From the NCBI GenBank assembly GCA_004210455.1, contig SEFA01000066.1:1-32401 (forward strand): a DNA stretch of 32,401 bases. Reading direction: 5' to 3'. The position numbers and the translations under genes are program-made. Shown here one piece after another: positions 1 to 8,124 of the stretch. Source of the DNA: Rubrivivax sp. (GTDB taxonomy: Bacteria > Pseudomonadota > Gammaproteobacteria > Burkholderiales > Burkholderiaceae_C). The number at the start of each line of letters is the position of its first letter. Positions within the stretch are counted from its first letter, which is position 1. The notes under the pieces were generated by a model, which worked only from the letters and a program-made list of their open reading frames with translations, searched no databases and was not told the DNA's origin.

Positions 1-3000
1 CTGCTGGGTCGACAGGGCCTTGATCTGGCCGCTCGTGAGAGCGTTCAGATCGTCGGAGGTCAGGTTGCTGACCTGGCCGGTCGTCAGCGCGGCGACCTGC
101 TGGGTCGTCAGCGCGGCGATCTGGTCGGAGCCCAGCGCTTCCAGCTGGGCCGAGGTCAGCGCCTGCAGGGCGTTGGTCGCCAGGGCCTTCAGGTCAGCCG
201 TTTCGATGGCGGCCATCTGGTCGGTCGTCAGGCCGGCGACCTGCTTGCTGTTCAGCGCGGCGACCTGCGTCGAGTTCAGCGCGACGATCGCGTCGGTGCT
301 CAGCGCGCCGACCTGGGCGGAGCTCAGCGCGGCGACCTGCTGCGAGTTCAGCGCGGCGACGTCTTCGCTGGTCATCGTCGAGACCTGCGCGGTCGACAGC
401 GCGGCGACCTGCTGGGTCGACAGCGCCTTGATCTGGCCGCTGGTGAGGGCGTTCAGGTCATCGGAAGACAGGTTGCCGACCTGCGCGGTCGACAGCGAGG
501 CGACCTGGGCGGTCGTCAGCGCGGCGATCTGGTCGGAGCCCAGCGCGTCGAGCTGATCGGTGCCCAGGGCGCGCAGCGCCGCGGTGGACAGGGCCTTCAG
601 GTCACCCGTTTCGAGGGCGGCCATCTGGTCGGTCGTCAGACCGGCGACCTGCCTGCTGGTCAGCGCGGCGACCTGCGCCGAGCCCAGGGCGACGATCGCC
701 TCGGTGCTCAGGGCGCCGACCTGGGCGGAGCCCAGCGCCTGCACCTGCGCGGTGGTCAGCGCGGCGACGTCTTCGCTGGTCATCGTCGAGACCTGCGCGG
801 TCGACAGCGCGGCGACCTGCTGGGTCGACAGCGCCTTGATCTGAGCGCTCGTGAGGGCGTTCAGGTCGTCCGAGGACAGGTTGCCGACCTGCGCGGTCGT
901 CAGGGACGCGACCTGCACGGTCGTCAGCGCGGCGATCTGGTCGGAGCCCAGCGCGTCGAGCTGGTCGGTGCCCAGGGCGCGCAGCGCGACGGTGGACAGC
1001 GACTTCAGGTCACCCGTCTCGATCGCGGCGATCTGGTCGGTGGTGAGACCGGCGACCTGTCTGGTCGTCAGCGCGGCGACCTGCGTGGAGGTCAGGGCGA
1101 CGATGGATTCCGTGCTCAGCGCGCCGACCTGCGACGAGCTCAGCGCGGCGATCTGGTTGGTCGCCAGCGCGGCGACGTCCGCCGATTCCATCGTGTTGAT
1201 CTGGCCGGTCGTCAGCGCAGCGACCTGCTGGGTCGTCAGCGCCTTGATCTGGCCGCTGGTGAGGGCGTTCAGGTCATCCGAGGACAGGTTGCTCACCTGA
1301 CCGGTCGTCAGCGCGGCGACCTGCTGAGTGGTCAGCGCGGCGACCTGGTCGCTGCTCAGCGCGTCGAGCTGGGCGGTGCCGAGCGCGGCGATCTGGGCGG
1401 TGCCCAGGGCGCGCAACTGGCCGGACGTGAAGGCGCCGAAGTCGTCCGTCGCGAGCTGGCTGACCTGGCCGGTCGTCAGCGCGGCGACCTGCTGGGTCGT
1501 CAGCGCCTGGACCTGGTCGGTCGACAGGGCCTGCAGCTGGTCGCTGGTCAGCGCGCGCAGGGCGGCGGAGGACAGTGACTTCAGGTCGCCCGTTTCGATC
1601 GCGGCCATCTGGTCGGTCGTCAGGCCGGCGACCTGCTTGCTGGTCAGCGCGGCGACCTGGCCCGAGGTCAGGGCGACGATCGAGTCGGTGCTCAGCGCGC
1701 CGACCTGGGCCGAGCTCAGCGCGGCGACCTGGTGGGTGGCGAGCGCCTGCACGTCGGCGGATTCCATCGTCGAGACCTGGGCGGTCGACAGGGCGACGAT
1801 CTGTTGCGTGGACAGCGCCTTGATCTGACCGCTGGTCAGCGCGTTCAGGTCATCGGAGGTCAGGTTGCTCACCTGGCCGGTCGTCAGCGCGGCGACCTGC
1901 TGCGTCGACAGCGCGGCGATCTGGTTGCTGTCCAGGGCCTCCAACTGCGCGGAGGTCAGCGACTGCAGCGCGTTGGTGGCCATCGCCTTCAGGTCGCCCG
2001 ATTCGAGGGCAGCCATCTGGTCGGTGGTCAGGCCCGCGACCTGCTTGCTGTTGAGGGCGGCGACCTGTTGCGAGGTCAGCGCGACGACGGCATCGGTGCT
2101 CAGCGCGCCGAGCTGCGCCGAGCCGAGGGCGGCGACCTGCTGCGTGGTCAGCGCCTGCACGTCGGCGGATTCCATCGTGTTGACCTGCGCGGTCGTCAGG
2201 GCGGCCACCTGCGCGGTGCCCAGCGCCTTGATCTGCGCGCTGTTCAGCGCGTTCAGGTCATCGCTGGTCAGGCCGGCGACCTGCGCGGTCGTCAGCGAGG
2301 CCACCTGGACGGTGTTCAGCGCGGCGACCTGGTCGGAACCCAGCGCGTTCAGTTGGTCGGTGGTCAGGGCGCGCAGCGCGGTGGTGCTCAGCGCACGCAG
2401 GTCACCGGTCTCGATGGCGGCCATCTGGTCGGTGGTCAGGCCGGCGACCTGCTTGGTCGTCAGCGCGCCCACCTGGGCGGAGCTCAGGGCGACGATCGCG
2501 TCCGTGCTCAGCGCGCCGATCTGGGCCGAGCCCAGCGACTGCAGCTGCGCGGTGGTCAGCGCGGCGACGTCCTCGCTCGTCATCGTGGCGATCTGGCCGG
2601 TCGTCAGCGAGGCGACCTGGGCGGTCGACAGCGCCTTGATCTGACCGCTGGTCAGGGCGTTCAGGTCGTCGGAGGTGAGGTTGCTGATCTGGCCGGTCGT
2701 CAGCGAGGCGACCTGGGCGGTCGACAGCGCGGCGATCTGGTCGGAACCGAGCGCCTCGATCTGGTCGGTGCCCAGCGCGCGCAGCGCGGCGGTGGACAGC
2801 GCCTTCACGTCGCCCGTTTCCAGGGCGGCCATCTGGTCGGTGGTCAGGCCGGCGACCTGCTTGGTCGTCAGCGCGCCCACTTGCGCGGAGGTCAGCGCGG
2901 CGACGTTTTCCGTCGACAGCGCGCCGATCTGGGCCGAGCCCAGCGCGGCGACCTGCTGGGTCGTCAGCGCCTGCACGTCGGCCGATTCCATGCCGTTGAC

Positions 3001-6000
3001 CTGGCCGGTCGTCAGGGCGGCGACCTGGGCGGTGGAGAGCGCGCGGATCTGGGCCGAGCCCAGCGCGTTCAGGTCATCCGTGGCCAAGGCCTGGACCTGC
3101 GCCGTCGTCAGCGCCGCGACCTGGGCGGTCGTGAGCGCGGCGATCTGGTCGGAGTTCAGGGCGTCGATCTGGGCGGTCGTCAGGGCGCGCAGCGCGTTGG
3201 TCGACAGGGCCCGGACGTCCACCGTCTCGATGGCGCCGACCTGATCGGTCGTCAGGCCGCCGACCTGCTTGGTCGACAGCGGGGCGACCTGCTGCGAGCT
3301 CAGCGCGGCGATGTTCTCGGTCGACAGCGCGCCGACCTGGTCGGAATTCAGCGCGCCGATCTGCTGCGTGGTCAGCGCCTGGACGTCGCTGCTCTCCATC
3401 GTGGAGATCTGCGCGGTCGTCAGGGCGGCGACCTGGGCGGTCGACAGCGCCTTGATCTGGCCGCTCGTCAGCGCGTTCAGGTCGTCGGAGGTCAGGTTGG
3501 CGATCTGCGCGGTCGTCAGCGCGGCGACCTGGGCGGTCGTCAGCGCGGCGATCTGGTCGGAACCCAGCGCGGCGATCTGGTCGGTGCTCAGCGCGCGGAT
3601 GGCCGCGGTGCCCAGCGACTTCAGATCGCCCGTTTCGAGGGCCGCCATCTGGTCGGTCGTCAGGCCGGCGACCTGCTTGGTCGACAGCGCGGCCACCTGC
3701 GTGGACGTCAGGGCGACGATGTTCTCGGTCGACAGGGCGCCGACCTGGTCGGAGCTCAGCGCCTGCACCTGGCCGCTGGTCAGCGCCTGCACGTCGGCGC
3801 TTTCCATCGTCGAGACCTGGGCGGTCGACAGGGCGGCGACCTGGGCGGTGCCCAGGGCTCGGATCTGGGCCGAGCCCAGCGCGTTCAGGTCGTCGCTGGT
3901 CAGGCCCTGGACCTGGCCGGTCGTCAGCGCGGCGACCTGCTGGGTCGTCAGTGCGCCGACCTGGGCGGAACCCAGCGCGTCGAACTGGTCGGTGGTCAGC
4001 GAACGGATCGCGGCCGTGGACAGGGCGCGCAGATCCTGCGTTTCCATCGCGGCCATCTGGTCGGTCGTCAGACCGGCGATCTGCTTGGTCGACAGCGCGG
4101 CGACCTGGGCGGAGCTCAGCGCGACGATCGAATCGGTGCTCAGCGCGCCGATGTGGGCCGAGCCCAGCGCGACGACCTGCTGCGTGGTCAGCGCCTGGAC
4201 GTCGGCGCTTTCCATCGTGGAGACCTGGGCGGTCGACAGGGCGGCGACCTGGGCGGTGCCCAGGGCGCGGATCTGGGCCGAGCCCAGCGCGTTGAGGTCA
4301 TCGCTGGACATCGCCTGGACCTGGCCGGTCGTCAGCGCGGCGATCTGGCCGGTCGACAGGGCGCCGACCTGGTCGGAGTTCAGTGCGTCGAACTGTTCGG
4401 TGGTCAGCGAGCGGATCGCGGCCGTCGACATGGCGCGCAGGTCGGCGGTCTCGATGGCGGCAACCTGGTCGGTCGTCAGGCCGGCGATCTGCTTGGTCGA
4501 CAGCGCGGCGACCTGGGCGGAGCTCAGCGCGGCGATATTTTCCGTCGAGAGCGCGCCCACCTGGGCCGAGCTCAGCGCCTGGACCTGGCCGGTGGTCAGC
4601 GCCTGGACGTCGGCGCTTTCCATCGTGGAGACCTGGGCGGTCGACAGGGCGGCGACCTGGGCCGTGCCGAGCGCGCGGATCTGGGCCGAACCCAGGGCGT
4701 TCAGGTCGTCGCTGGACATGGCCTGGACCTGGCCCGTCGTCAGGACGGCGACCTGCTGGGTCGTCAGCGCGGCGACCTGGTCGGAATGCAGCGCGTCGAA
4801 CTGGTCGGTCGTCAGCGAGCGGATCGCGGCGGAAGACAGGGCGCGCAGGTCCTGCGACTCGATGGCGGCCATCTGGTCGGTCGACAGACCGGCCAGTTGC
4901 TTGGACGTGAGGGTCGCGAACTGGCCCGAGGTCAGCGCGACGATGGCGTCGGTGGACAGCGCGGCGATCTGGGCCGAACTCAGCGCGGCGACCTGGCCGG
5001 TGGTGAAGGCCTGGATGTCGGCGGACTCCATGCCCTGGACCTGGTCGGTCGACAGCGCGGCGATCTGGGCGGTGCCCAGGGCGCGGATCTGCGCGCTGTT
5101 CAGCGCGTTCAGTTCGTCGGTGGACAGCACGGCGACCTGGCCGGTCGTCAGCGCGCCGATCTGGGTGCTGGTCAGCGCCGAGACCTGGTCCGAGCTCAGC
5201 GCCTGGACCTGGTCGGTCGTCAGGGCGCGGATCGTCGCGGTCGACAGCGCCTTCATGTCGTCAGAGCTGATGGCCGCCATCTGGTCGGTCGTGAGGCCCT
5301 TGACCTGGGTGGAACTCAGCGCGCCGATCTGGCCGGAGCTCATCGCCTCGATCGAGTCGGTGCTCAGGGCGCCGACCTGGGACGAGCTCAGCGCGCGGAC
5401 CTGGGCAGTCGTCAGCGCCTGCACGTCGGTGCTGTTGACGCCGGCCAGCTGGTCGGTCGTCAGCGCGGCGATCTGCTGCGTGGTGATGGCGCGGATCTGG
5501 TTGGTGTCCAGGGCGGCGATTTCATCGCTGGCCAGCTGGCGGATCTGCTGCGTGGACAACGCGCCGATCTGGGCGGTGGTCAGCGCGGCGATCTGGTCGG
5601 AATTCAGGGCGGCGACCTGGTCGGTGCCCAGCGCCTTGACGGCGGCGGTGCTCAGCGCATGCACGGCGTCGGAGGTCAGCGCGGCGGCCTGGTCCGAGGT
5701 CAGCGCGGCGGCTTGCGTGCTGCTCAGCGCGGCGGCCTGGTTGGTCGCCAGAGCGGCGACGCCCTCGGTGGAGAGGGCGGCGACTTGTTGCGAGCTCAGT
5801 GCCTTGATCTGCTCGGTCTTCAGGGCCTGCAGGTCGTCGGAGGCCAGCGAGCCGATCAAGCTGGTGGCGATGGCGGCCACCTGCTGCGTGCTCAGCGCGC
5901 GGATCTGGTCGGACGCCAGGGCGTTCAGGTCGTCCGACTCCAGGTTCCGGACCTGGCTGGTGGTCATCGCGCCGACCTGCTTGGTCGTCATCGCGCCGAA

Positions 6001-6276
6001 CTGGTCGGAGCCCAGGGCGTTCAGCTGGGTACTGGTGAAGGTCTGCACCGCGGCCGTGGACAGGGCGCGCAGATCGTCGGACTCGATGGCCGCGATGTTG
6101 GTCGTCGTGAACAGCGAGACGGCCTTGGTGCCGAGCGTCGCGAACTGCGAGGTCGTCAGCGCCTGGAATTGCTCGGTGGTGAACGCAGCCCAGTCTTCGC
6201 TGGTCAGGCGCGCCAGGGTCGTCGACGTGAGGGCGGCGATCTGGTCGGTCGTCAGGTTGGTAATCAGCGATGCCAT
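1..6276 (-). CDS. Giant octapeptide-repeat protein, 3' end outside window
   Basis: The minus strand is open without a stop from an ATG at 6274-6276 to base 1, giving 2092 residues that continue past the left edge. Almost the whole protein is an 8-residue repeat of form [LMIF]-[TSGNE]-[TS]-x-[QDA]-[IVLF]-x-[AGS], for example LTTDQIAA, about 260 copies, starting within the first ten residues (MASLITNLTTDQIAAL). An upper layer repeats every 17 octads. I see no signal peptide, so if exported it would need a C-terminal signal (type I secretion or similar) beyond the window; this is inference. GGAG lies 8 nt before the ATG, and a sigma28-like promoter and a leader hairpin lie upstream. Composition is rich in A, L, T, S, Q and poor in K, C, W. 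Such proteins are often annotated as adhesins or generic repeat proteins; I do not know the fold or function. The strand choice is firm because only this frame gives the regular octad. Confidence 0.9.
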   Translation of the reverse strand, partial: MASLITNLTTDQIAALTSTTLARLTSEDWAAFTTEQFQALTTSQFATLGTKAVSLFTTTNIAAIESDDLRALSTAAVQTFTSTQLNALGSDQFGAMTTKQVGAMTTSQVRNLESDDLNALASDQIRALSTQQVAAIATSLIGSLASDDLQALKTEQIKALSSQQVAALSTEGVAALATNQAAALSSTQAAALTSDQAAALTSDAVHALSTAAVKALGTDQVAALNSDQIAALTTAQIGALSTQQIRQLASDEIAALDTNQIRAITTQQIAALTTDQLAGVNSTDVQALTTAQVRALSSSQVGALSTDSIEAMSSGQIGALSSTQVKGLTTDQMAAISSDDMKALSTATIRALTTDQVQALSSDQVSALTSTQIGALTTGQVAVLSTDELNALNSAQIRALGTAQIAALSTDQVQGMESADIQAFTTGQVAALSSAQIAALSTDAIVALTSGQFATLTSKQLAGLSTDQMAAIESQDLRALSSAAIRSLTTDQFDALHSDQVAALTTQQVAVLTTGQVQAMSSDDLNALGSAQIRALGTAQVAALSTAQVSTMESADVQALTTGQVQALSSAQVGALSTENIAALSSAQVAALSTKQIAGLTTDQVAAIETADLRAMSTAAIRSLTTEQFDALNSDQVGALSTGQIAALTTGQVQAMSSDDLNALGSAQIRALGTAQVAALSTAQVSTMESADVQALTTQQVVALGSAHIGALSTDSIVALSSAQVAALSTKQIAGLTTDQMAAMETQDLRALSTAAIRSLTTDQFDALGSAQVGALTTQQVAALTTGQVQGLTSDDLNALGSAQIRALGTAQVAALSTAQVSTMESADVQALTSGQVQALSSDQVGALSTENIVALTSTQVAALSTKQVAGLTTDQMAALETGDLKSLGTAAIRALSTDQIAALGSDQIAALTTAQVAALTTAQIANLTSDDLNALTSGQIKALSTAQVAALTTAQISTMESSDVQALTTQQIGALNSDQVGALSTENIAALSSQQVAPLSTKQVGGLTTDQVGAIETVDVRALSTNALRALTTAQIDALNSDQIAALTTAQVAALTTAQVQALATDDLNALGSAQIRALSTAQVAALTTGQVNGMESADVQALTTQQVAALGSAQIGALSTENVAALTSAQVGALTTKQVAGLTTDQMAALETGDVKALSTAALRALGTDQIEALGSDQIAALSTAQVASLTTGQISNLTSDDLNALTSGQIKALSTAQVASLTTGQIATMTSEDVAALTTAQLQSLGSAQIGALSTDAIVALSSAQVGALTTKQVAGLTTDQMAAIETGDLRALSTTALRALTTDQLNALGSDQVAALNTVQVASLTTAQVAGLTSDDLNALNSAQIKALGTAQVAALTTAQVNTMESADVQALTTQQVAALGSAQLGALSTDAVVALTSQQVAALNSKQVAGLTTDQMAALESGDLKAMATNALQSLTSAQLEALDSNQIAALSTQQVAALTTGQVSNLTSDDLNALTSGQIKALSTQQIVALSTAQVSTMESADVQALATHQVAALSSAQVGALSTDSIVALTSGQVAALTSKQVAGLTTDQMAAIETGDLKSLSSAALRALTSDQLQALSTDQVQALTTQQVAALTTGQVSQLATDDFGAFTSGQLRALGTAQIAALGTAQLDALSSDQVAALTTQQVAALTTGQVSNLSSDDLNALTSGQIKALTTQQVAALTTGQINTMESADVAALATNQIAALSSSQVGALSTESIVALTSTQVAALTTRQVAGLTTDQIAAIETGDLKSLSTVALRALGTDQLDALGSDQIAALTTVQVASLTTAQVGNLSSDDLNALTSAQIKALSTQQVAALSTAQVSTMTSEDVAALTTAQVQALGSAQVGALSTEAIVALGSAQVAALTSRQVAGLTTDQMAALETGDLKALSTAALRALGTDQLDALGSDQIAALTTAQVASLSTAQVGNLSSDDLNALTSGQIKALSTQQVAALSTAQVSTMTSEDVAALNSQQVAALSSAQVGALSTDAIVALNSTQVAALNSKQVAGLTTDQMAAIETADLKALATNALQALTSAQLEALGSDQIAALTTQQVAALTTGQVSNLTSDDLNALTSGQIKALSTQQ
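361..5832 (-). repeat. 408-bp (17-octad) super-repeat array inside the giant gene
   Basis: A marker octad (ESADVQA- or TSEDVAA-like on the minus strand, a gtc/gtcggcg block on the plus strand) starts at 361, 769, 1177, 1753, 2161, 2569, 2977, 3385, 3793, 4201, 4609, 5017 and 5425. Eleven of the twelve intervals are exactly 408 bp and one (1177 to 1753) is 576 bp, which is 24 octads. A weaker, in-phase marker (SDDLQA) occurs at 5833. The copies at 3793-5017 are the most alike. Confidence 0.92.
1271..1606 (-). repeat. 168-bp tandem duplication (7 octads) in the super-repeat array
   Basis: The one 576-bp interval holds an extra 168 bp. The stretch from about 1271 resembles the stretch from about 1439: the GTCATCCG/GTCGTCCG blocks at 1273 and 1441 are 168 bp apart and are followed by similar octads. 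The copies have diverged, so the expansion is not very recent. It keeps the octad register and the reading frame. Confidence 0.75.
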
Positions 6277-6292
6277 CTTGGAACTCCGTGAA

Positions 6293-6318
6293 CCTATGGG
6301 GGCGGATGCGCCCATAGG
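6293..6318 (-). promoter_or_regulatory. Leader hairpin before the giant repeat gene
   Basis: CCTATGGG at 6293-6300 pairs with CCCATAGG at 6311-6318; an inner GCG/CGC extends the stem past a small GG bulge. It sits about 17 nt upstream of the start codon of the repeat gene, just before the GGAG ribosome binding site, so it would be transcribed in that leader. A role in translation control or mRNA stability is inference. Confidence 0.6.
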
Positions 6319-6383
6319 CGCGAGGTGGATTTGGGTCAGCTTGTTGTTAGCGGGCAGCCGAACTTCCGGATGCCGTCAGTCGG

Positions 6384-6410
6384 TTTTCGGACGCCGAATG
6401 ACAAACTTGA
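6384..6410 (-). promoter_or_regulatory. Candidate sigma28 (FliA) promoter of the giant repeat gene
   Basis: On the minus strand TCAAGTTT (6410-6403) is followed after exactly 11 nt by TCCGAAAA (6391-6384). The enterobacterial FliA consensus is TAAAGTTT-N11-GCCGATAA, so 7 of 8 and 6 of 8 positions match with ideal spacing. The predicted transcript starts near 6377 and has a leader of about 100 nt containing the hairpin at 6293-6318. No better sigma70 promoter was seen in this leader. Confidence 0.6.
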
Positions 6411-6855
6411 GCTAGCCCGGAAATGTTATTGGTGGCTCGCTTAACGTGAACGGAACAAAAGGGCCGGGAGTCGGCCTCAGTTCACGGTTACAGAAGCGGC
6501 GTAAAGCCCGCAAACGCGGGGGAGGAGATGCTTGCCCCGGCAAGGAGTCCAGGCCAAGTCATCGAACGATCGTGCGCTTGTCACGTGGCAGACATCCAAT
6601 GGTGATCGGCACTTAGGCGAGATCCTGAAGTCCAAGCCCTTTCATCGACAGGGAGCGAGGACGTCGGACTGCCACCTTGCGTCGATGCAACACGATGTAA
6701 ATCGTGTGAACGAAGTCCGCCGACGCCAGGAGGCGGGTTGGGGTTCCAGGCAAGTCGGGGCGTGTCAGCCGTGATAAGTTCACGGGTTTCCAGCGGGCGG
6801 CTGCGCTCAGTTTCGAAGGGGAATCCCTTCTATTAGTAATTGACGGCTGATTAAT

Positions 6856-7380
6856 ATGACGACGAATGCGACCCGGCCTTATCGGATCCTCGGGATCCAG
6901 CAGATCGCGATCGGCGGACCGGACAAGGCGGCGCTGCGTCGGCTGTGGGTGGACGTGCTGGGACTGCAGGTCATCGGGCATTTCGTGTCCGAGTCGGAAA
7001 ACGTCGATGAGGACATCTGCGCGATCGGCGAGGGCCCGCGGCGGATCGAGGTCGATCTGATGCAACCGCTGGATCCGGACAGGAAGCCGGCGGTCCATGC
7101 GACGCCGCTCAATCACGTCGGTCTGTGGGTCGACGATCTACCCAGGGCCGTCGAATGGATGACCGCGAACGGCGTTCGCCTGGCACCTGGCGGCATCCGC
7201 AAGGGTGCGGCGGGCCATGACATCTGCTTCATCCACCCCAAGTCCAGCGGCGAGTTCCCCATCGGCGGGGAGGGGGTGCTGATCGAGTTGGTGCAGGCGC
7301 CGCTAGAGGTGGTGACGGCCTTGGGCGGACCTGCCGCATCCAGCAGTCCCGGCGGATCAGGGGGGCCAGGCGAAGCCTGA
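6856..7380 (+). CDS. VOC-superfamily (glyoxalase / methylmalonyl-CoA epimerase-like) protein
   Basis: A 174-residue protein with two beta-alpha-beta-beta-beta modules of the vicinal-oxygen-chelate fold. Module 1 starts at [10 protein letters not shown] (11-20) and module 2 at [11 protein letters not shown] (85-95), ending in VLIELVQAP (141-149). [11 protein letters not shown] in module 2 resembles methylmalonyl-CoA epimerases. The expected metal ligands map to E65, H87 and E144, but the first ligand, usually His, is Gln (Q16). Members are small cytosolic metalloenzymes acting on thioesters, hemithioacetals or aromatics; the substrate here is not clear. The last 20 or so residues are a Gly/Ser/Pro tail. 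The ATG at 6856 has no clear Shine-Dalgarno sequence; an AT-rich tract lies just upstream. It converges on the next gene with an 11-bp gap. Confidence 0.82.
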   Translation: MTTNATRPYRILGIQQIAIGGPDKAALRRLWVDVLGLQVIGHFVSESENVDEDICAIGEGPRRIEVDLMQPLDPDRKPAVHATPLNHVGLWVDDLPRAVEWMTANGVRLAPGGIRKGAAGHDICFIHPKSSGEFPIGGEGVLIELVQAPLEVVTALGGPAASSSPGGSGGPGEA

Positions 7381-7391
7381 ACCCGCCCGGT

Positions 7392-8084
7392 TCACCAGAA
7401 CTTCCACCAGGGGTCGGGTGTTTCCGGCGCTTCGGGCGCTGCCTTGCGTCGCATGCCGGCGCGTTGGAAGTGCAGCAGCGGAATGGAGCACGGATCGACG
7501 CTCGCCTTGCCGCCGCCTTCGAGCTGGTAACCGAAACGGGCGAGCAGGACCGCCTCCCCCAGTTCCAGCGGATGGAAGGGCAGGGGGTAGGCGTCCTCGT
7601 CCTCCTCGTCCTTGCCGCCGACGGTCGCGCGCTGCTGTTCCGCCCAGAACGGGGCCTCGAAAGGCAGCGGCTCGCCGATGTCCTCCAGGATGCCGCTGTC
7701 GGGCGCCAGGCTCAGGGAGCGGATGAGCCGGCCGTCCTCCCAGACGGCGAAGGCGAACCAGTCGACCACGCTGTGCATCGCATGCAGGGTGATCCGGCGC
7801 TTGCCGGCGACGTCGAGAAAGCGGCCCGGCAACTGCGACGGATGGTCGACGGCGAACTCGCTGGCCGCGATGACGCTGACGCCGGGGAAGCAGCCGATGA
7901 ACATCAGCGGGTCGGGCGGATTGGTGTAGCTCAGATCGCCTTCGCCGATCAGTTCCAGCGTCTCGCCCGGGAAGAGCTGCTCGGCCAGCGCGCGCGAGGC
8001 CTCGCGATCGAGCGCGGGCTGCGCTTCCAGCGCCGCGCGGGCGTCGCCGTCCGCGATGACCAGCATCCAAGTCTTCGCCCCCAT
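7392..8084 (-). CDS. Conserved hypothetical protein, DUF6928-like
   Basis: A 230-residue protein starting MGAKTWMLVIADGDARAAL, an N-terminus I associate with the DUF6928 family, whose function is unknown; this assignment is from memory. No signal peptide or membrane segment is visible. Other conserved-looking blocks are SYTNPPDPLMFIGCFPGV near 52-69 and DWFAFAVWEDGRLIRSLSL near 108-126. An acidic stretch (GGKDEEDEDA) lies near 157-166, and the C-terminus is Trp-rich (DPWWKFW). The start is supported by GAGAGGA about 8 nt upstream. The gene stands between convergent VOC and upstream esterase genes on the same strand and may share a transcript with the esterase (40-bp gap). Confidence 0.75.
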   Translation of the reverse strand: MGAKTWMLVIADGDARAALEAQPALDREASRALAEQLFPGETLELIGEGDLSYTNPPDPLMFIGCFPGVSVIAASEFAVDHPSQLPGRFLDVAGKRRITLHAMHSVVDWFAFAVWEDGRLIRSLSLAPDSGILEDIGEPLPFEAPFWAEQQRATVGGKDEEDEDAYPLPFHPLELGEAVLLARFGYQLEGGGKASVDPCSIPLLHFQRAGMRRKAAPEAPETPDPWWKFW

Positions 8085-8124
8085 GCGACATCCTCTCCAT
8101 GCAGTGGCGAGGATGGTAATCGCC

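Larger units (their letters stand above)
6277..6855. other. Long intergenic region with several small hairpins
   Basis: I find no convincing gene. Besides the minus-strand promoter and leader described separately, it holds an imperfect inverted repeat (CGTGAAC at 6445-6451 with GTTCACG at 6480-6486), a CCCGC-AAAC-GCGGG hairpin near 6508-6521, CTTGCC-CC-GGCAAG near 6531-6544, and GAAGGG-GAAT-CCCTTC at 6815-6830. An 80-codon open frame at 6532-6774 has no recognisable features. The bases just before 6856 are AT-rich (TATTAGTAAT near 6831, TTGACG near 6840). Confidence 0.5.

Noticed and set aside
1-6276. CRISPR array or satellite DNA
   Set aside because: The 24-bp units have no spacers, vary by codon-type substitutions, and never break the reading frame, so this is coding repeat.
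1732-6291. Plus-strand open frame of 1519 codons rich in GGRQRGDL-like units, and other long plus-strand frames (3269-6415, 20-556, 1865-2644 and more)
   Set aside because: They are antisense to the octad-repeat gene. A 24-bp repeat without stops in one copy stays open in several frames. Only the minus frame gives a regular [L][TS][TS]xQ[IV]xA pattern with a ribosome binding site and promoter.
6500-6545. Possible cyclic-di-GMP riboswitch
   Set aside because: A few bases recall the GEMM core, but the conserved order and tetraloop are missing.
6532-6774. 80-codon plus-strand open frame in the intergenic region
   Set aside because: No ribosome binding site, no recognisable motif and no support from neighbours.
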